This document shows, piece after piece, positions 43,717-51,886 of a stretch of DNA of 64,000 nucleotides. This stretch comes from Brachybacterium avium. Lineage in GTDB: Bacteria; Actinomycetota; Actinomycetes; Actinomycetales; Dermabacteraceae. The stretch is taken from assembly GCF_002216795.1 (NCBI RefSeq), contig NZ_CP022316.1, forward strand, positions 2,633,205-2,697,204. The letters run 5' to 3'. The notes beneath the pieces were generated by a model. That model was not told the origin of the DNA, searched no databases, and was given only the letters and a program-made list of their open reading frames with translations. The position numbers were made by a program, and so were the translations under genes. Positions within the stretch are counted from its first letter, which is position 1. Each line of letters opens with the position of its first letter.

Positions 43717-45876
43717 TCAGCCCAGCGTCACCCGATGGACCAGCACCGTGAACTCCTCATCCCGTCCCGCCTCCCGGGCCCGCAGCCTCCCGCCCTCGAG
43801 GGAGAGCGGCTGGGCCTGCTTGACCACCACCCCGCCGCGTCCGTCGACGATGCCGAGCGGGATCTCCTCGCTGCGGGCGATGGCGTCCAGCAACCGGTCG
43901 GTGAGGGAGAGGTCGGCGCCGCCCTCCTCCGCGACCCGCAGCCGAGCCACCGCCTCGGCGGCGGGCACCCGCAGCTCGGGCCCTTCGATGGTGACCAGAT
44001 CCGGCTCCACGGGACCCCCGCGGAGGGAATGGGTCAGCTCCTCCGCCACCGGTCGGCCGTCCGGTCCCACGGCCTGCGGGGACAGTCCCGCCTGGCGGGC
44101 CACCTGCAACGCGAACCCGGGATCCGCGAGGGTGACGACGACGGTGGGAGCGAGCCGGTGCAGGCCGAGCGCCGCGGCTTCGGGCGCGATCTGCAGCAGA
44201 TCCAGCACCTCCGCCTCCGCCGTGAGCACGGTGGTGGCCCGGGAGACCTGGACACGGCCGTGGCGTCGCTGCTCATCGCGCAGCAGGTAGGTCAGCGACT
44301 GCGGGACGGGGGAGCGGGAGACCTCCTCCAGCAGCGCCAGCAGGGCCTCGCCGTCGCGGCCGTCCCCGAGCGCGCGGCGCACGGAGGCGGTGGTGAAGCG
44401 CAGCGTGAGCGCCCCGCCGCGGGAGACCAGCTCCGTCCAGTCCAGCAGCGACAGCAGGGACTCGGCGGGCCGCCCCGGGACCACGACGGTGAGATCGGCG
44501 TCCAACAGCACCTCCGTCACCGGCGGCGGGGCGGCCTCCCGGAGCGCGGCGGCGAGCCGGTCATCGGCGCGGGTGATCTCCTCGTCCAGGGCGAGGACCA
44601 GCTCCTGGCCGAGCACGGTGAGGGCCCCGCCGTCGAGCACGCCGAGCACCGCGCCCTCGACCAGCAGGGCAGCGGTCTCCTCGCGGATCACCTCGGCCGG
44701 GACCAGCGGGAACGCCCAGGCGAGCGCCGCGGCGAGGGAGTCCTCGGTCGCGTCGACGGTGGGGGTGGTGCGCAGCACCTGCAGCAGGCTGCCGCGCCGG
44801 GTGCGCACCCCGTCGCGGCGGGTGAGGTCGGACAGCAGGGAGCGCCCGGTGCCGGAGGAGTCCGGGGTGCCGACCACCGCGGCGAGATGATGGCCGCGGG
44901 CCCAGGCCAGCACCAGCTCGGCCCAGCGCTGCTCCGCGCCGAGCAGGCGGTGGGCGTCCCAGTCCTTCGTGGGGCGCCATTCCTGGCCGTCGTGCCCGAT
45001 CAGCCCGGCCTGCCAGGCGGATTGCAGCACGGTCGCCAGGCCCTGCACCGTGGTCCCGGCCCGCTCGGCGAGCCGGCGCAGATCCCGCTGCGGCAGCCCG
45101 CCACGACGCAGCACGCCGGGCGGGTCCTCGTCGAAGCTGCGCACCGTGCTCAGCAGCCGCAGCGACTCGAAGGCGTGCTCGACGGCCTGGGCGGTGCGGG
45201 AGCCGGGGATCCGCTCGGTGCGCTCCGGCCCGCTCGGGGAGGGGCGCTGCGCGGCATGGGTGCGGCGCACCCGTCCCTCGCGCAGCGCGAGCTGGATCGG
45301 GCGGGGGAGGTGCAGCGTCTCGCCGTCGGCGACCACGATGCCCGCGGCCAGCAGGTCCCGGGCGAGGCGGCCCCGGCCGGTGACGATGCTGGGGCCCCAG
45401 GCGAGCGCCTCGAGCGCCTCGGGATGCTCGAGGCGGGCCCGAGCGACCCGGAGGCGGGCCTCCTCGGCCGAGGGATCCTCGGCTGCCGGCGGCGCGAGCC
45501 CCGCGGGGCTGCGGAGCCCGTCGCGCAGCGGCCGGATCAGGGACAGCCGATCCTCGCCCCAGACCACAGCGAGGGTGATCAGCCGTTCGAGGGCGGGGGC
45601 GATCGTCGCCGGATCCGAGGAGACGGCGGCGGCCAGCTGCGAGGGGGAGCTGCCGTCCTCGAGGACGGCGAGGGCCTCCACCAGGTGCAGCTCCGGCAGG
45701 GTCAGCGCCTCCAGGGCGCGGCGGGCGGAGGTGGCGCCCCCGGCGCGGGCGGCGAGAGGGCCGAGCCCGCGGGGAAGGGGCGAGGCGAGATCCGGTCGGG
45801 CGACGAGCAGGGCCTCGAGGCGATCGTCGCCGAACCGTCGCAGGGAGTCCGCGAGGGACCGGATCTCAGCGGTCAT
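43717..45876 (-). CDS. Helicase-associated protein (XPB N-terminal-like / Helicase_C_3)
   Basis: 719 residues, mostly helical. The N-terminal region (RSLADSLRRFGDDRLEALLV, then ARPDLASPLP) is the typical opening of the actinobacterial helicase-associated family. The central VLLDADLTVVVPGRPAESLL and SLLDWTELVSRGGALTLRFT blocks match the Helicase_C_3 domain shared with XPB N-termini. No Walker motifs are present, so it is not itself a helicase. It probably works with the XPB helicase encoded at 39849. ATG 45876 lacks a ribosome site; a TATGCT hexamer lies ten bases upstream. It is divergent from the unusual tRNA. Confidence 0.85.
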   Translation of the reverse strand: MTAEIRSLADSLRRFGDDRLEALLVARPDLASPLPRGLGPLAARAGGATSARRALEALTLPELHLVEALAVLEDGSSPSQLAAAVSSDPATIAPALERLITLAVVWGEDRLSLIRPLRDGLRSPAGLAPPAAEDPSAEEARLRVARARLEHPEALEALAWGPSIVTGRGRLARDLLAAGIVVADGETLHLPRPIQLALREGRVRRTHAAQRPSPSGPERTERIPGSRTAQAVEHAFESLRLLSTVRSFDEDPPGVLRRGGLPQRDLRRLAERAGTTVQGLATVLQSAWQAGLIGHDGQEWRPTKDWDAHRLLGAEQRWAELVLAWARGHHLAAVVGTPDSSGTGRSLLSDLTRRDGVRTRRGSLLQVLRTTPTVDATEDSLAAALAWAFPLVPAEVIREETAALLVEGAVLGVLDGGALTVLGQELVLALDEEITRADDRLAAALREAAPPPVTEVLLDADLTVVVPGRPAESLLSLLDWTELVSRGGALTLRFTTASVRRALGDGRDGEALLALLEEVSRSPVPQSLTYLLRDEQRRHGRVQVSRATTVLTAEAEVLDLLQIAPEAAALGLHRLAPTVVVTLADPGFALQVARQAGLSPQAVGPDGRPVAEELTHSLRGGPVEPDLVTIEGPELRVPAAEAVARLRVAEEGGADLSLTDRLLDAIARSEEIPLGIVDGRGGVVVKQAQPLSLEGGRLRAREAGRDEEFTVLVHRVTLG

Positions 45877-45937
45877 GATGCATTCCAGCATAGGCTGACC
45901 CGCTGTGAGGTGCTGCGGCGCGTCAGCTCCGCTCCTC

Positions 45938-46011
45938 GCCCCCATAGCCCAATCGGCAGAGGCGGCCGACTTAAAATCGGCGCAGTCCGGGTTCGAGTCC
46001 CGGTGGGGGCA
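45938..46011 (+). tRNA. tRNA with anticodon TAA (Leu codon UUA) but a short, class-I variable arm
   Basis: 74 nt: acceptor GCCCCCA/TGGGGGC with discriminator A73, a 3-bp D stem GCC/GGC with an 11-nt loop (CAATCGGCAGA), anticodon stem GCCGA/TCGGC with loop CTTAAAA, and T stem CCGGG/CCCGG with loop TTCGAGT. Anticodon TAA is at 45972-45974. The variable region is only five bases (GCAGT), whereas bacterial tRNA-Leu normally has a long variable arm. The D loop and A73 do look leucine-like. CCA is not encoded. It lies 50 bases upstream of the YggS gene. Charging identity is therefore open. Confidence 0.85.
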
Positions 46012-46060
46012 CCTCAGACGGGATCCCGCGCGGGTGCGGTCGTCGGCCACAATGGTGGAC

Positions 46061-46819
46061 ATGACCTCCTCTGCTGATGACACCGCTGCTGCCGACGAGC
46101 ATCGCCAGCAGCTCGCGGCCCGCCTCGACGAGATGCTCGCGCGCCTGGACGCCGCCGCCGCCCGGGTGGGCCGCGACGGCCGTGAGATCACGGTGCTGCT
46201 GGCCACCAAGACCCGCGCCCCCGCCGAGATCGCCGTCGCGGTCGAGCTGCTGCGCGAGCGGGAGCGCCCGGTCGCGGTGGGGGAGAACCGGGCCCAGGAG
46301 ATCGCCAAGCACGCCGATGCGCTGCTGGCGGACAACGGCGTGCCCCGTCATTTCATCGGGCGGCTGCAGACCAACAAGGCCCGGGACGTGGTGGCCTTCG
46401 CCGAGACGATCCACAGCGTGGACCGGGAGGGGATCGCCGATGCGCTCGAGCGCCGCGCCGAGATGGCGGGGCTCCAACGGGACGTGCTGGTGCAGGTCAA
46501 CACCTCCGGGGAGGAGTCCAAGGGCGGGTTCGCCCCCACCGTGGAGGCGCTCGCACCAATCGTCGAGCGGCTGCGGGCCAGCAGCGTGCTGCGGCCCGTC
46601 GGCCTGATGACCATCGGGGCGAACACCAGCGACGCCGACGCCGTCCGCGCCTCGCTGCACCGGTTGCGGGAGCTGCGTGACGCCGTGCGCGAGCAGCTCG
46701 GCGCCGAGGAGCTCACCGAGCTGTCGATGGGCATGAGCGGCGACCTCGAGATCGCGGTCGAGGAGGGCGCGACCATCGTCCGGGTCGGATCGGCGATCTT
46801 CGGGGCCCGCCCTGCCTGA
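46061..46819 (+). CDS. YggS/PLPBP family pyridoxal-phosphate homeostasis protein
   Basis: 252 residues forming a single alanine-racemase-like TIM barrel. The PLP lysine is K50 in [11 protein letters not shown], and [36 protein letters not shown] and [20 protein letters not shown] are all family signatures. It has no known catalytic activity; it buffers PLP and affects amino-acid pools. In other actinobacteria the gene sits near ftsZ and sepF, but here it follows the UAA tRNA. CACAAT seven bases before the ATG suggests leaderless initiation; ATG 46052 is an alternative. Confidence 0.95.
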   Translation: MTSSADDTAAADEHRQQLAARLDEMLARLDAAAARVGRDGREITVLLATKTRAPAEIAVAVELLRERERPVAVGENRAQEIAKHADALLADNGVPRHFIGRLQTNKARDVVAFAETIHSVDREGIADALERRAEMAGLQRDVLVQVNTSGEESKGGFAPTVEALAPIVERLRASSVLRPVGLMTIGANTSDADAVRASLHRLRELRDAVREQLGAEELTELSMGMSGDLEIAVEEGATIVRVGSAIFGARPA

Positions 46820-46855
46820 GCACCGGGCCGGCTGAGCCCCGGACCGGCGGAGCGC

Positions 46856-47956
46856 TCAGCCCGGCTCGGGCCCCACCAGCGCGGTCGGCAGCCCGTACTC
46901 GTGCTCGAGCACCTGGCAGGCGGCCCCGGCGGCGATCAGATCGATGCCGCGGGTGGACAGCAGCACCTCCACATGGAGGCTCGCCTCGCCGTGCAGTCCC
47001 TCGGCGAGAGCTCGTCGGACCGCCTCCATCGTCACCCGGTGATGCGCGTAGACGGCGCGGCCGCCGAGCACCACGCGGTCCACATCCACCAGCCGCACCA
47101 GGTCCAGCACCACGGTGGCGAGCACGCGGGCGGCCAGCTCCTGATCGCCGGCCTCGAGGGCGGCGAGGTACTCGGCCTGGGCGCAGCCGCGGCGTCCGCA
47201 GGGACAGGGCAGCCCGTCCATCCGCACCACGGTGTGCCCGACCTCCCCGGCCTGCGAGTGGGCGCCGCGCACGATCACGCCGTCCAGGCGCAGGCTCGCT
47301 CCCAGCCCCTCTTCGGCGAGCACCAGGGCGGCATTGTCCAGCAGGCCCGGCTGGGACCAGCTCTCACCGACCAGCGCCGCCCGGGAGTCGTGATCGAGAT
47401 GGACCGGCAGTGCGAGCTCCTGGAGCAGCAGGGCGCGGATCGGTGCGCCCCGCCAGGCGTCGGCGGAGGAGGCCGAGCCGCCGTAGACGCCCTCGACCGG
47501 ATCGACCGGCCCCGGCATCCCGACGCCCACCCCGAGCAGCTCCCCCCGGCCGTGACAGGCGAGCTCCCGAGCCGTCCCGGCGAGGTCAGAGATCAGTGCG
47601 GGCACCGGCCGGCCGGGGTCGATCCTGACGCTGCGACGCTCGAGCACCTGCCCGGTGAGGTCCGCCACCACCCCGTGCAGGCGGGTCCGGGTCAGATGCA
47701 GGCCGATCGCCCGGCGGGACTCGGGCACGATCCGGTACAGGGTGGTGGGCTTTCCCGGCCCGGAGGAGAAGGAGCCGCTCTCGGCCATCAGTCCCCGGTC
47801 CATCAGCCGGGTGAGGATCTTCGAGATCGCCTGCGGGGTGACCTGCAGGGCCTCGGCCAGGCCGGTGCGGGCGACCGGTTCGCCGCGCCGGGCGACGGCG
47901 AGCACGGCGGCGTCATGGGCGCCTGCCACGCGGTCCAGCGGTCCGGTCGGTCTCAC
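46856..47956 (-). CDS. ROK family transcriptional regulator (second)
   Basis: 366 residues from GTG 47956, which is spaced nine bases from GGGAGG; ATG 47965 lies too close to that site. The winged helix is at about 20-65 ([20 protein letters not shown]). The ROK domain has [30 protein letters not shown] and the zinc motif [17 protein letters not shown] (CxCxxxGC). It is divergent from an MFS exporter with a probable operator between them, so it likely represses that gene. The inducer is unknown. Confidence 0.9.
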   Translation of the reverse strand: MRPTGPLDRVAGAHDAAVLAVARRGEPVARTGLAEALQVTPQAISKILTRLMDRGLMAESGSFSSGPGKPTTLYRIVPESRRAIGLHLTRTRLHGVVADLTGQVLERRSVRIDPGRPVPALISDLAGTARELACHGRGELLGVGVGMPGPVDPVEGVYGGSASSADAWRGAPIRALLLQELALPVHLDHDSRAALVGESWSQPGLLDNAALVLAEEGLGASLRLDGVIVRGAHSQAGEVGHTVVRMDGLPCPCGRRGCAQAEYLAALEAGDQELAARVLATVVLDLVRLVDVDRVVLGGRAVYAHHRVTMEAVRRALAEGLHGEASLHVEVLLSTRGIDLIAAGAACQVLEHEYGLPTALVGPEPG

Positions 47957-48011
47957 GCCGCTCATCCTCCCACGCCCGGGATGTGTGATGAGGATCTGTC
48001 CTCGCACCCCC

Positions 48012-48041
48012 TTGACGTAACGCAACAGCGTTGGCTTATTG
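48012..48041 (+). promoter_or_regulatory. MFS promoter with inverted repeat in the spacer
   Basis: TTGACG (48012-48017) and TTATTG (48036-48041) with 18-base spacing. The spacer contains AACGC, AACA, GCGTT (48019-48032), an inverted repeat placed where a repressor would block the promoter. The adjacent divergent ROK gene is the obvious candidate. Confidence 0.65.
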
Positions 48042-48100
48042 TGGTCCCTCGGTCGACGACGCCCTCCTGACCCTGCACCTCCGATCGTCGAGGACCTCCC

Positions 48101-49516
48101 ATGACGCTCCACACCGCTTCCCGCTCGGCACCGCCGCCCGAGGCGACCGAGAACCCCCTCCCCGCCCCGCACGAGCTCTCCATCCGCCGCCGCACCCTCG
48201 CCCTGCTCGCCCTCGCCCTCGGCGGCGTGGGCATCGGGGCCTCCGAGTTCGCCACCATGGGCCTGCTGCCCGGGATCGCGGACGGGCTGCTGAGCGAGCA
48301 GATGGCCGCCGAGCCCACGGCCGGCATCGCCCGCGCCGGCGGGCTGATCACCGCCTACGCCCTCGGCGTGGTCGTCGGCGCCCCGGTGCTGGCGCTGCTG
48401 TCGGTGCGCTGGAGCCGGACCTCCATGATCATCGCGCTCGCCGTCGCCCTCGCCGCCGGGACCGTGCTGTCCGCGCTGATGCCGACCTTCGAGCTCACCC
48501 TGGCCGCCCGCTTCCTCGCCGGGGTGCCGCACGGCGCCTACTTCGGGGTCGCCTCGCTGCTGGCCGCCTCCCTGATGGGCCCCGGCAGCCAGGGCAAGGG
48601 CGTCGCCGTCGCGCTGTCCGGGCTGACCGTCGCGAACCTCGTCGGGGTCCCGCTGATGACCGCCCTCGGCCAGGTGGCCGGCTGGCGCACCGTGTACCTC
48701 GTGATCGCCGGGATCTTCCTGGCCACCGTGCTCGCCCTGCGGTGGACCCTGCCCCCGCAGCCCGCCGTCCCGGGGCGCCGTGCGGTCGACGAGCTCCTCG
48801 CCCTGCGCCGCCTGCAGCTGTGGATCGTGATGGCCATCGCGGCGGTCGGATTCGCCGGCGGGTTCGCCGTGTTCAGCTACGTCGCCGACATCACCACCCA
48901 GATCTCCGGCGGCTCCGCGACAGTGGTGCCGTGGGTGCTCGCCGCTGCGGGAGCGGGCATGACGCTCGGCAACGTCCTCGGCGGGATCACCACCGACCGC
49001 TCCCTGCGGGGCACCCTGCTGCTGGGCTTCCCGCTCTACATCGCCGCGCTGATCGGGCTGTTCCTCGCCGCCCCCGGCTCGCTGCCCGGCCTGGTGATCG
49101 GCTTCTTCGCCGTCAACACCGCCAGCTCGGCGCTGAGCCCCGCGCTGCAGACCTGGCTGATCCGGGTGGCGCACCGCTCCGAGGTGCTCGGCGCCTCCCT
49201 GAACCACGCCGCCTTCAACGTCGCCAATGCGCTCGGTGCCGCCCTCGGCGGTGCGGTGATCGCCGGCGGTCTCGGCTTCCGGGCCCCGATGGTGGTCGCG
49301 ATCGTGCTGGCGAGCACCGGATTCGTCCTGGTCGGCGCGACCCTGGTGGCGCTGCAGCTGCGGTCGCGGCGCACCCTGGCCGTGCTGGCCGAGCACGAGG
49401 GCACCTTCACCGGCTCGCTCCCGGTCATCGCGGCGGAGGAGGAGCACGAGGAGCACGAGGAGCGCGAGCCGGCCTCCACCACCACCGGCATACTCCCGGT
49501 GCTGGCCGACGCCTGA
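48101..49516 (+). CDS. MFS transporter (DHA1 drug:H+ antiporter type)
   Basis: 471 residues with 12 predicted membrane segments. TM1 holds GVGIGASEFATMGLLPGIA, characteristic of the arabinose-efflux (AraJ/YdhP)-like DHA1 group. GVPHGAYFGVASLLA between TM4 and TM5 and SALSPALQTWLIRVA are also typical. The C-terminal cytoplasmic tail is Glu-rich (AAEEEHEEHEEREP). It likely exports a sugar-like or amphipathic compound. The divergent ROK regulator suggests induction by a carbohydrate-related ligand. Confidence 0.92.
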   Translation: MTLHTASRSAPPPEATENPLPAPHELSIRRRTLALLALALGGVGIGASEFATMGLLPGIADGLLSEQMAAEPTAGIARAGGLITAYALGVVVGAPVLALLSVRWSRTSMIIALAVALAAGTVLSALMPTFELTLAARFLAGVPHGAYFGVASLLAASLMGPGSQGKGVAVALSGLTVANLVGVPLMTALGQVAGWRTVYLVIAGIFLATVLALRWTLPPQPAVPGRRAVDELLALRRLQLWIVMAIAAVGFAGGFAVFSYVADITTQISGGSATVVPWVLAAAGAGMTLGNVLGGITTDRSLRGTLLLGFPLYIAALIGLFLAAPGSLPGLVIGFFAVNTASSALSPALQTWLIRVAHRSEVLGASLNHAAFNVANALGAALGGAVIAGGLGFRAPMVVAIVLASTGFVLVGATLVALQLRSRRTLAVLAEHEGTFTGSLPVIAAEEEHEEHEEREPASTTTGILPVLADA

Positions 49517-49616
49517 GCCCCGCTGCGCTGTCACAAACGGTCACGGATCCCGGGAGTCCCCCTCACGGAGCCCTACTGTGACGGGGAGAGACCGAACCGA
49601 GGAGCGAGGAGCCGCC

Positions 49617-50753
49617 GTGCACATCCAGACCGCCGCCGTGCATACCCTGCAGGACTTCGAGCACGGAGCCGTGGTCCCGCCGGTCCACCTCGCCTCGACG
49701 TTCGAGCTCGACCGGGCCAGCGAGGAGGGCGCCTTCGCCTACCAGCGCGGCGCCAACCCCACCCGGGCCCAGCTCGAGACCGTGCTGGCCGCCCTCGACG
49801 GCGCGGAGCACGGCTTCGCCTTCGCCTCAGGGATGGCCGCGACCGCGGCGGCGCTGTCGACCCTGGTCGTCGGCGACGAGGTGCTGCTGCCCGCGAGCGT
49901 GTACGGCGGCACCTATCGCTTCGTGGACCTGGTGCTGCCCGGCCGCGGCGTCACCGGGCGCTTCGTCGATGATCTCGGCGCGCTCACCGATGCGGACTTC
50001 ACCCCCGCGACCCGGGCGGTCTTCGTCGAGACCCCCGCCAACCCCACGCTGCGGATCACCGATCTGCGGCGCATCGTCGAGCTCGCGCACCGCCACGGGG
50101 CGCTGGTGATCGTCGACAACACCTTCATGTCGCCGGTGCTGCAGCGACCCCTCGAGCTGGGGGTCGACGTCGTCGTGCAGTCCGCCACCAAGTACCTCGC
50201 CGGGCACTCCGACCTGCAGGCCGGTGCCCTCACCACGAACGACGAGGCGCTCGCCGAGGCGTTCGCACTCGCGCAGAAGGCACAGGGCGGGGTGCTCGCC
50301 CCGCAGGACTCCTTCCGGCTCATCCAGTCGATCAAGACCCTCCCGCTGCGGCTCGAACGGCAGCAGGCCAATGCGGCGGCGATCGTGACGCATCTGCGCG
50401 GCCGTGAGGACATCGCCCGGGTCTGGTACCCCGGCTCCCACAGCGAGCAGGAGGCCCGCATCCACGCCTCCCAGGCCACCGGCACGGGCGCGGTGCTGTC
50501 CTTCGAGCTGGAGGAGGGTCTGGACCGCATCGCCTTCCTCGAGGCGCTGCGCTATCCCGCCTATGCGGTGAGCCTCGGCGGGGTCGAGACCCTGATCTGC
50601 CGCCCGGCCACGATGACGCACGAGGCCATGACGGACCAGGCGCGGCAGGCTGCGGGGATCTCCGCGGAGCTGCTGCGCCTGAGCGTCGGCATCGAGGACC
50701 TCCAGGACCTGCTGGACGATCTCGATCAGGCGCTCGCCGCGGCTGCTCGCTGA
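49617..50753 (+). CDS. Trans-sulfuration-family PLP enzyme (cystathionine gamma-synthase/lyase type)
   Basis: 378 residues of the Cys/Met metabolism family. The family blocks FAYQRGANPTRAQLE, GFAFASGMAATAAA, VFVETPANPTLRITDL, IVDNTFMSPVLQRPLELG and the PLP-lysine motif SATKYLAGHSD are all present. Family members include cystathionine gamma-synthase, gamma-lyase, O-acetylhomoserine sulfhydrylase and methionine gamma-lyase; sequence alone does not separate them here. GAGGAG precedes the GTG at about seven bases. It is a single gene followed by a hairpin. Confidence 0.92.
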   Translation: MHIQTAAVHTLQDFEHGAVVPPVHLASTFELDRASEEGAFAYQRGANPTRAQLETVLAALDGAEHGFAFASGMAATAAALSTLVVGDEVLLPASVYGGTYRFVDLVLPGRGVTGRFVDDLGALTDADFTPATRAVFVETPANPTLRITDLRRIVELAHRHGALVIVDNTFMSPVLQRPLELGVDVVVQSATKYLAGHSDLQAGALTTNDEALAEAFALAQKAQGGVLAPQDSFRLIQSIKTLPLRLERQQANAAAIVTHLRGREDIARVWYPGSHSEQEARIHASQATGTGAVLSFELEEGLDRIAFLEALRYPAYAVSLGGVETLICRPATMTHEAMTDQARQAAGISAELLRLSVGIEDLQDLLDDLDQALAAAAR

Positions 50754-50765
50754 ACGTCGCCCGCT

Positions 50766-50792
50766 GCGCGCTTCGCTCGGAGCGGAGCGCGC
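50766..50792 (+). terminator. Hairpin after the trans-sulfuration gene
   Basis: GCGCGCTTCGCTC pairs with GAGCGGAGCGCGC with one mismatch, starting 13 bases after the stop. No U tract. Confidence 0.65.
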
Positions 50793-50892
50793 ACACAGCA
50801 GGGTCTCGGGATCCGACGGTAGGATGCCCGGGTCGGTCCACGGTCGCCCCACGGCGTCCGCGCAGGACCCCCGATCCCACGTGAGGAGCCAC

Positions 50893-51792
50893 ATGGCACG
50901 CCACAACATCGTGTTCGGCCGCGATCAGTCCGTGCGAGGCGGTGCGAACCACCACGCCCCCCAATTCGGTCAGAGCGCCCGGACCGCCCCGGCACAGGAC
51001 ACCCAGTGGTCCTCGGGCTTCGCCCCGCAGGGAGCACAGCAGGGCGACTCGCTCGAGGCGATCTACGCCCGCCCCTCCGCGACGGGGCATGACACCGGGC
51101 GGATGACCCTCAAGGATGCGCTGAACGCGATCACCGCGACCCTCGGCATCATCGTCGTGGTCGGCTTCGCGGTCGCCCTGCTCCCCTACGCGCTGTCCCT
51201 CGTGGCCGGCGAGGCCGGTGCCCAGGCGGGCCTGGCGATCACCGGTGTCGCCACTCTGATCGGCGTGATCGGCGGCCTGGTCGCCGCGCTGGTCAACATC
51301 TTCAAGAAGCAGCCCTCCCCGGTCGCGGTGATCGCCTACGCCGGCTTCGAGGGCCTGTTCCTCGGCGGGATCAGCGGCACCCTGGAGTACTTCTACCCCG
51401 GCATCGCCCTGCAGGCCGTGGTGGGCACCCTCGCGGTGGCCGGCACCGTGCTGGTGCTGTTCCGCATGGGGGTGCTGCGCACCTCGCCGCGCCTGAACAA
51501 GATCTTCTTCGTCGCGATGATCGCGTACCTGCTGTTCGGACTGGTCAACATCGGGCTGATGCTGATGACCGGCCAGAACCTGCGTGACGGCATGCTGGGC
51601 CTGGCCATCGGCGGCCTCGCCGTGGTGATGGCCTCCTACTCGCTGGTGATGGACTTCGAGGACGTCCAGCGCGCCGTCGAGGGCGGGGTCCCGCGCAAGT
51701 ACGCCTGGCGCGTCGCCTTCGGGCTCGCGGTCACCATGGTGTGGATGTACATCGAGATCTTGCGGATCCTCGCGATCCTGCGCGGGGACTGA
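50893..51792 (+). CDS. Bax inhibitor-1/YccA family membrane protein
   Basis: 299 residues. A cytoplasmic head of about 75 residues precedes seven membrane segments beginning at ALNAITATLGIIVVVGFAVA. IAYAGFEGLFLGGISGTLEY, SYSLVMDFEDVQRAVEGGVP and KYAWRVAFGLAVTMVWMYIE are diagnostic of the actinobacterial YccA-like branch, with two Asp residues in the last helices as in the pH-sensing calcium-leak family. GAGGAG precedes the ATG. A TAGGAT -10 lies at about 50819-50824. The function in bacteria is unsettled. Confidence 0.93.
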   Translation: MARHNIVFGRDQSVRGGANHHAPQFGQSARTAPAQDTQWSSGFAPQGAQQGDSLEAIYARPSATGHDTGRMTLKDALNAITATLGIIVVVGFAVALLPYALSLVAGEAGAQAGLAITGVATLIGVIGGLVAALVNIFKKQPSPVAVIAYAGFEGLFLGGISGTLEYFYPGIALQAVVGTLAVAGTVLVLFRMGVLRTSPRLNKIFFVAMIAYLLFGLVNIGLMLMTGQNLRDGMLGLAIGGLAVVMASYSLVMDFEDVQRAVEGGVPRKYAWRVAFGLAVTMVWMYIEILRILAILRGD

Positions 51793-51829
51793 GCAGGGCA
51801 CGGCGCGGCACGGTCCGCGCCCGTATGCT

Positions 51830-51862
51830 GAACGGCGGGTCCCCCCCCGGGGCCCGCCGTTC
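51830..51862 (+). terminator. Hairpin between BI-1 and cardiolipin synthase genes
   Basis: GAACGGCGGG (51830-51839) pairs with CCCGCCGTTC (51853-51862). The loop holds an eight-C run at 51841-51848, which is also a likely place for miscounted bases. Confidence 0.7.
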
Positions 51863-51886
51863 TGCTTCCCCGCGAGAGGATCACCG

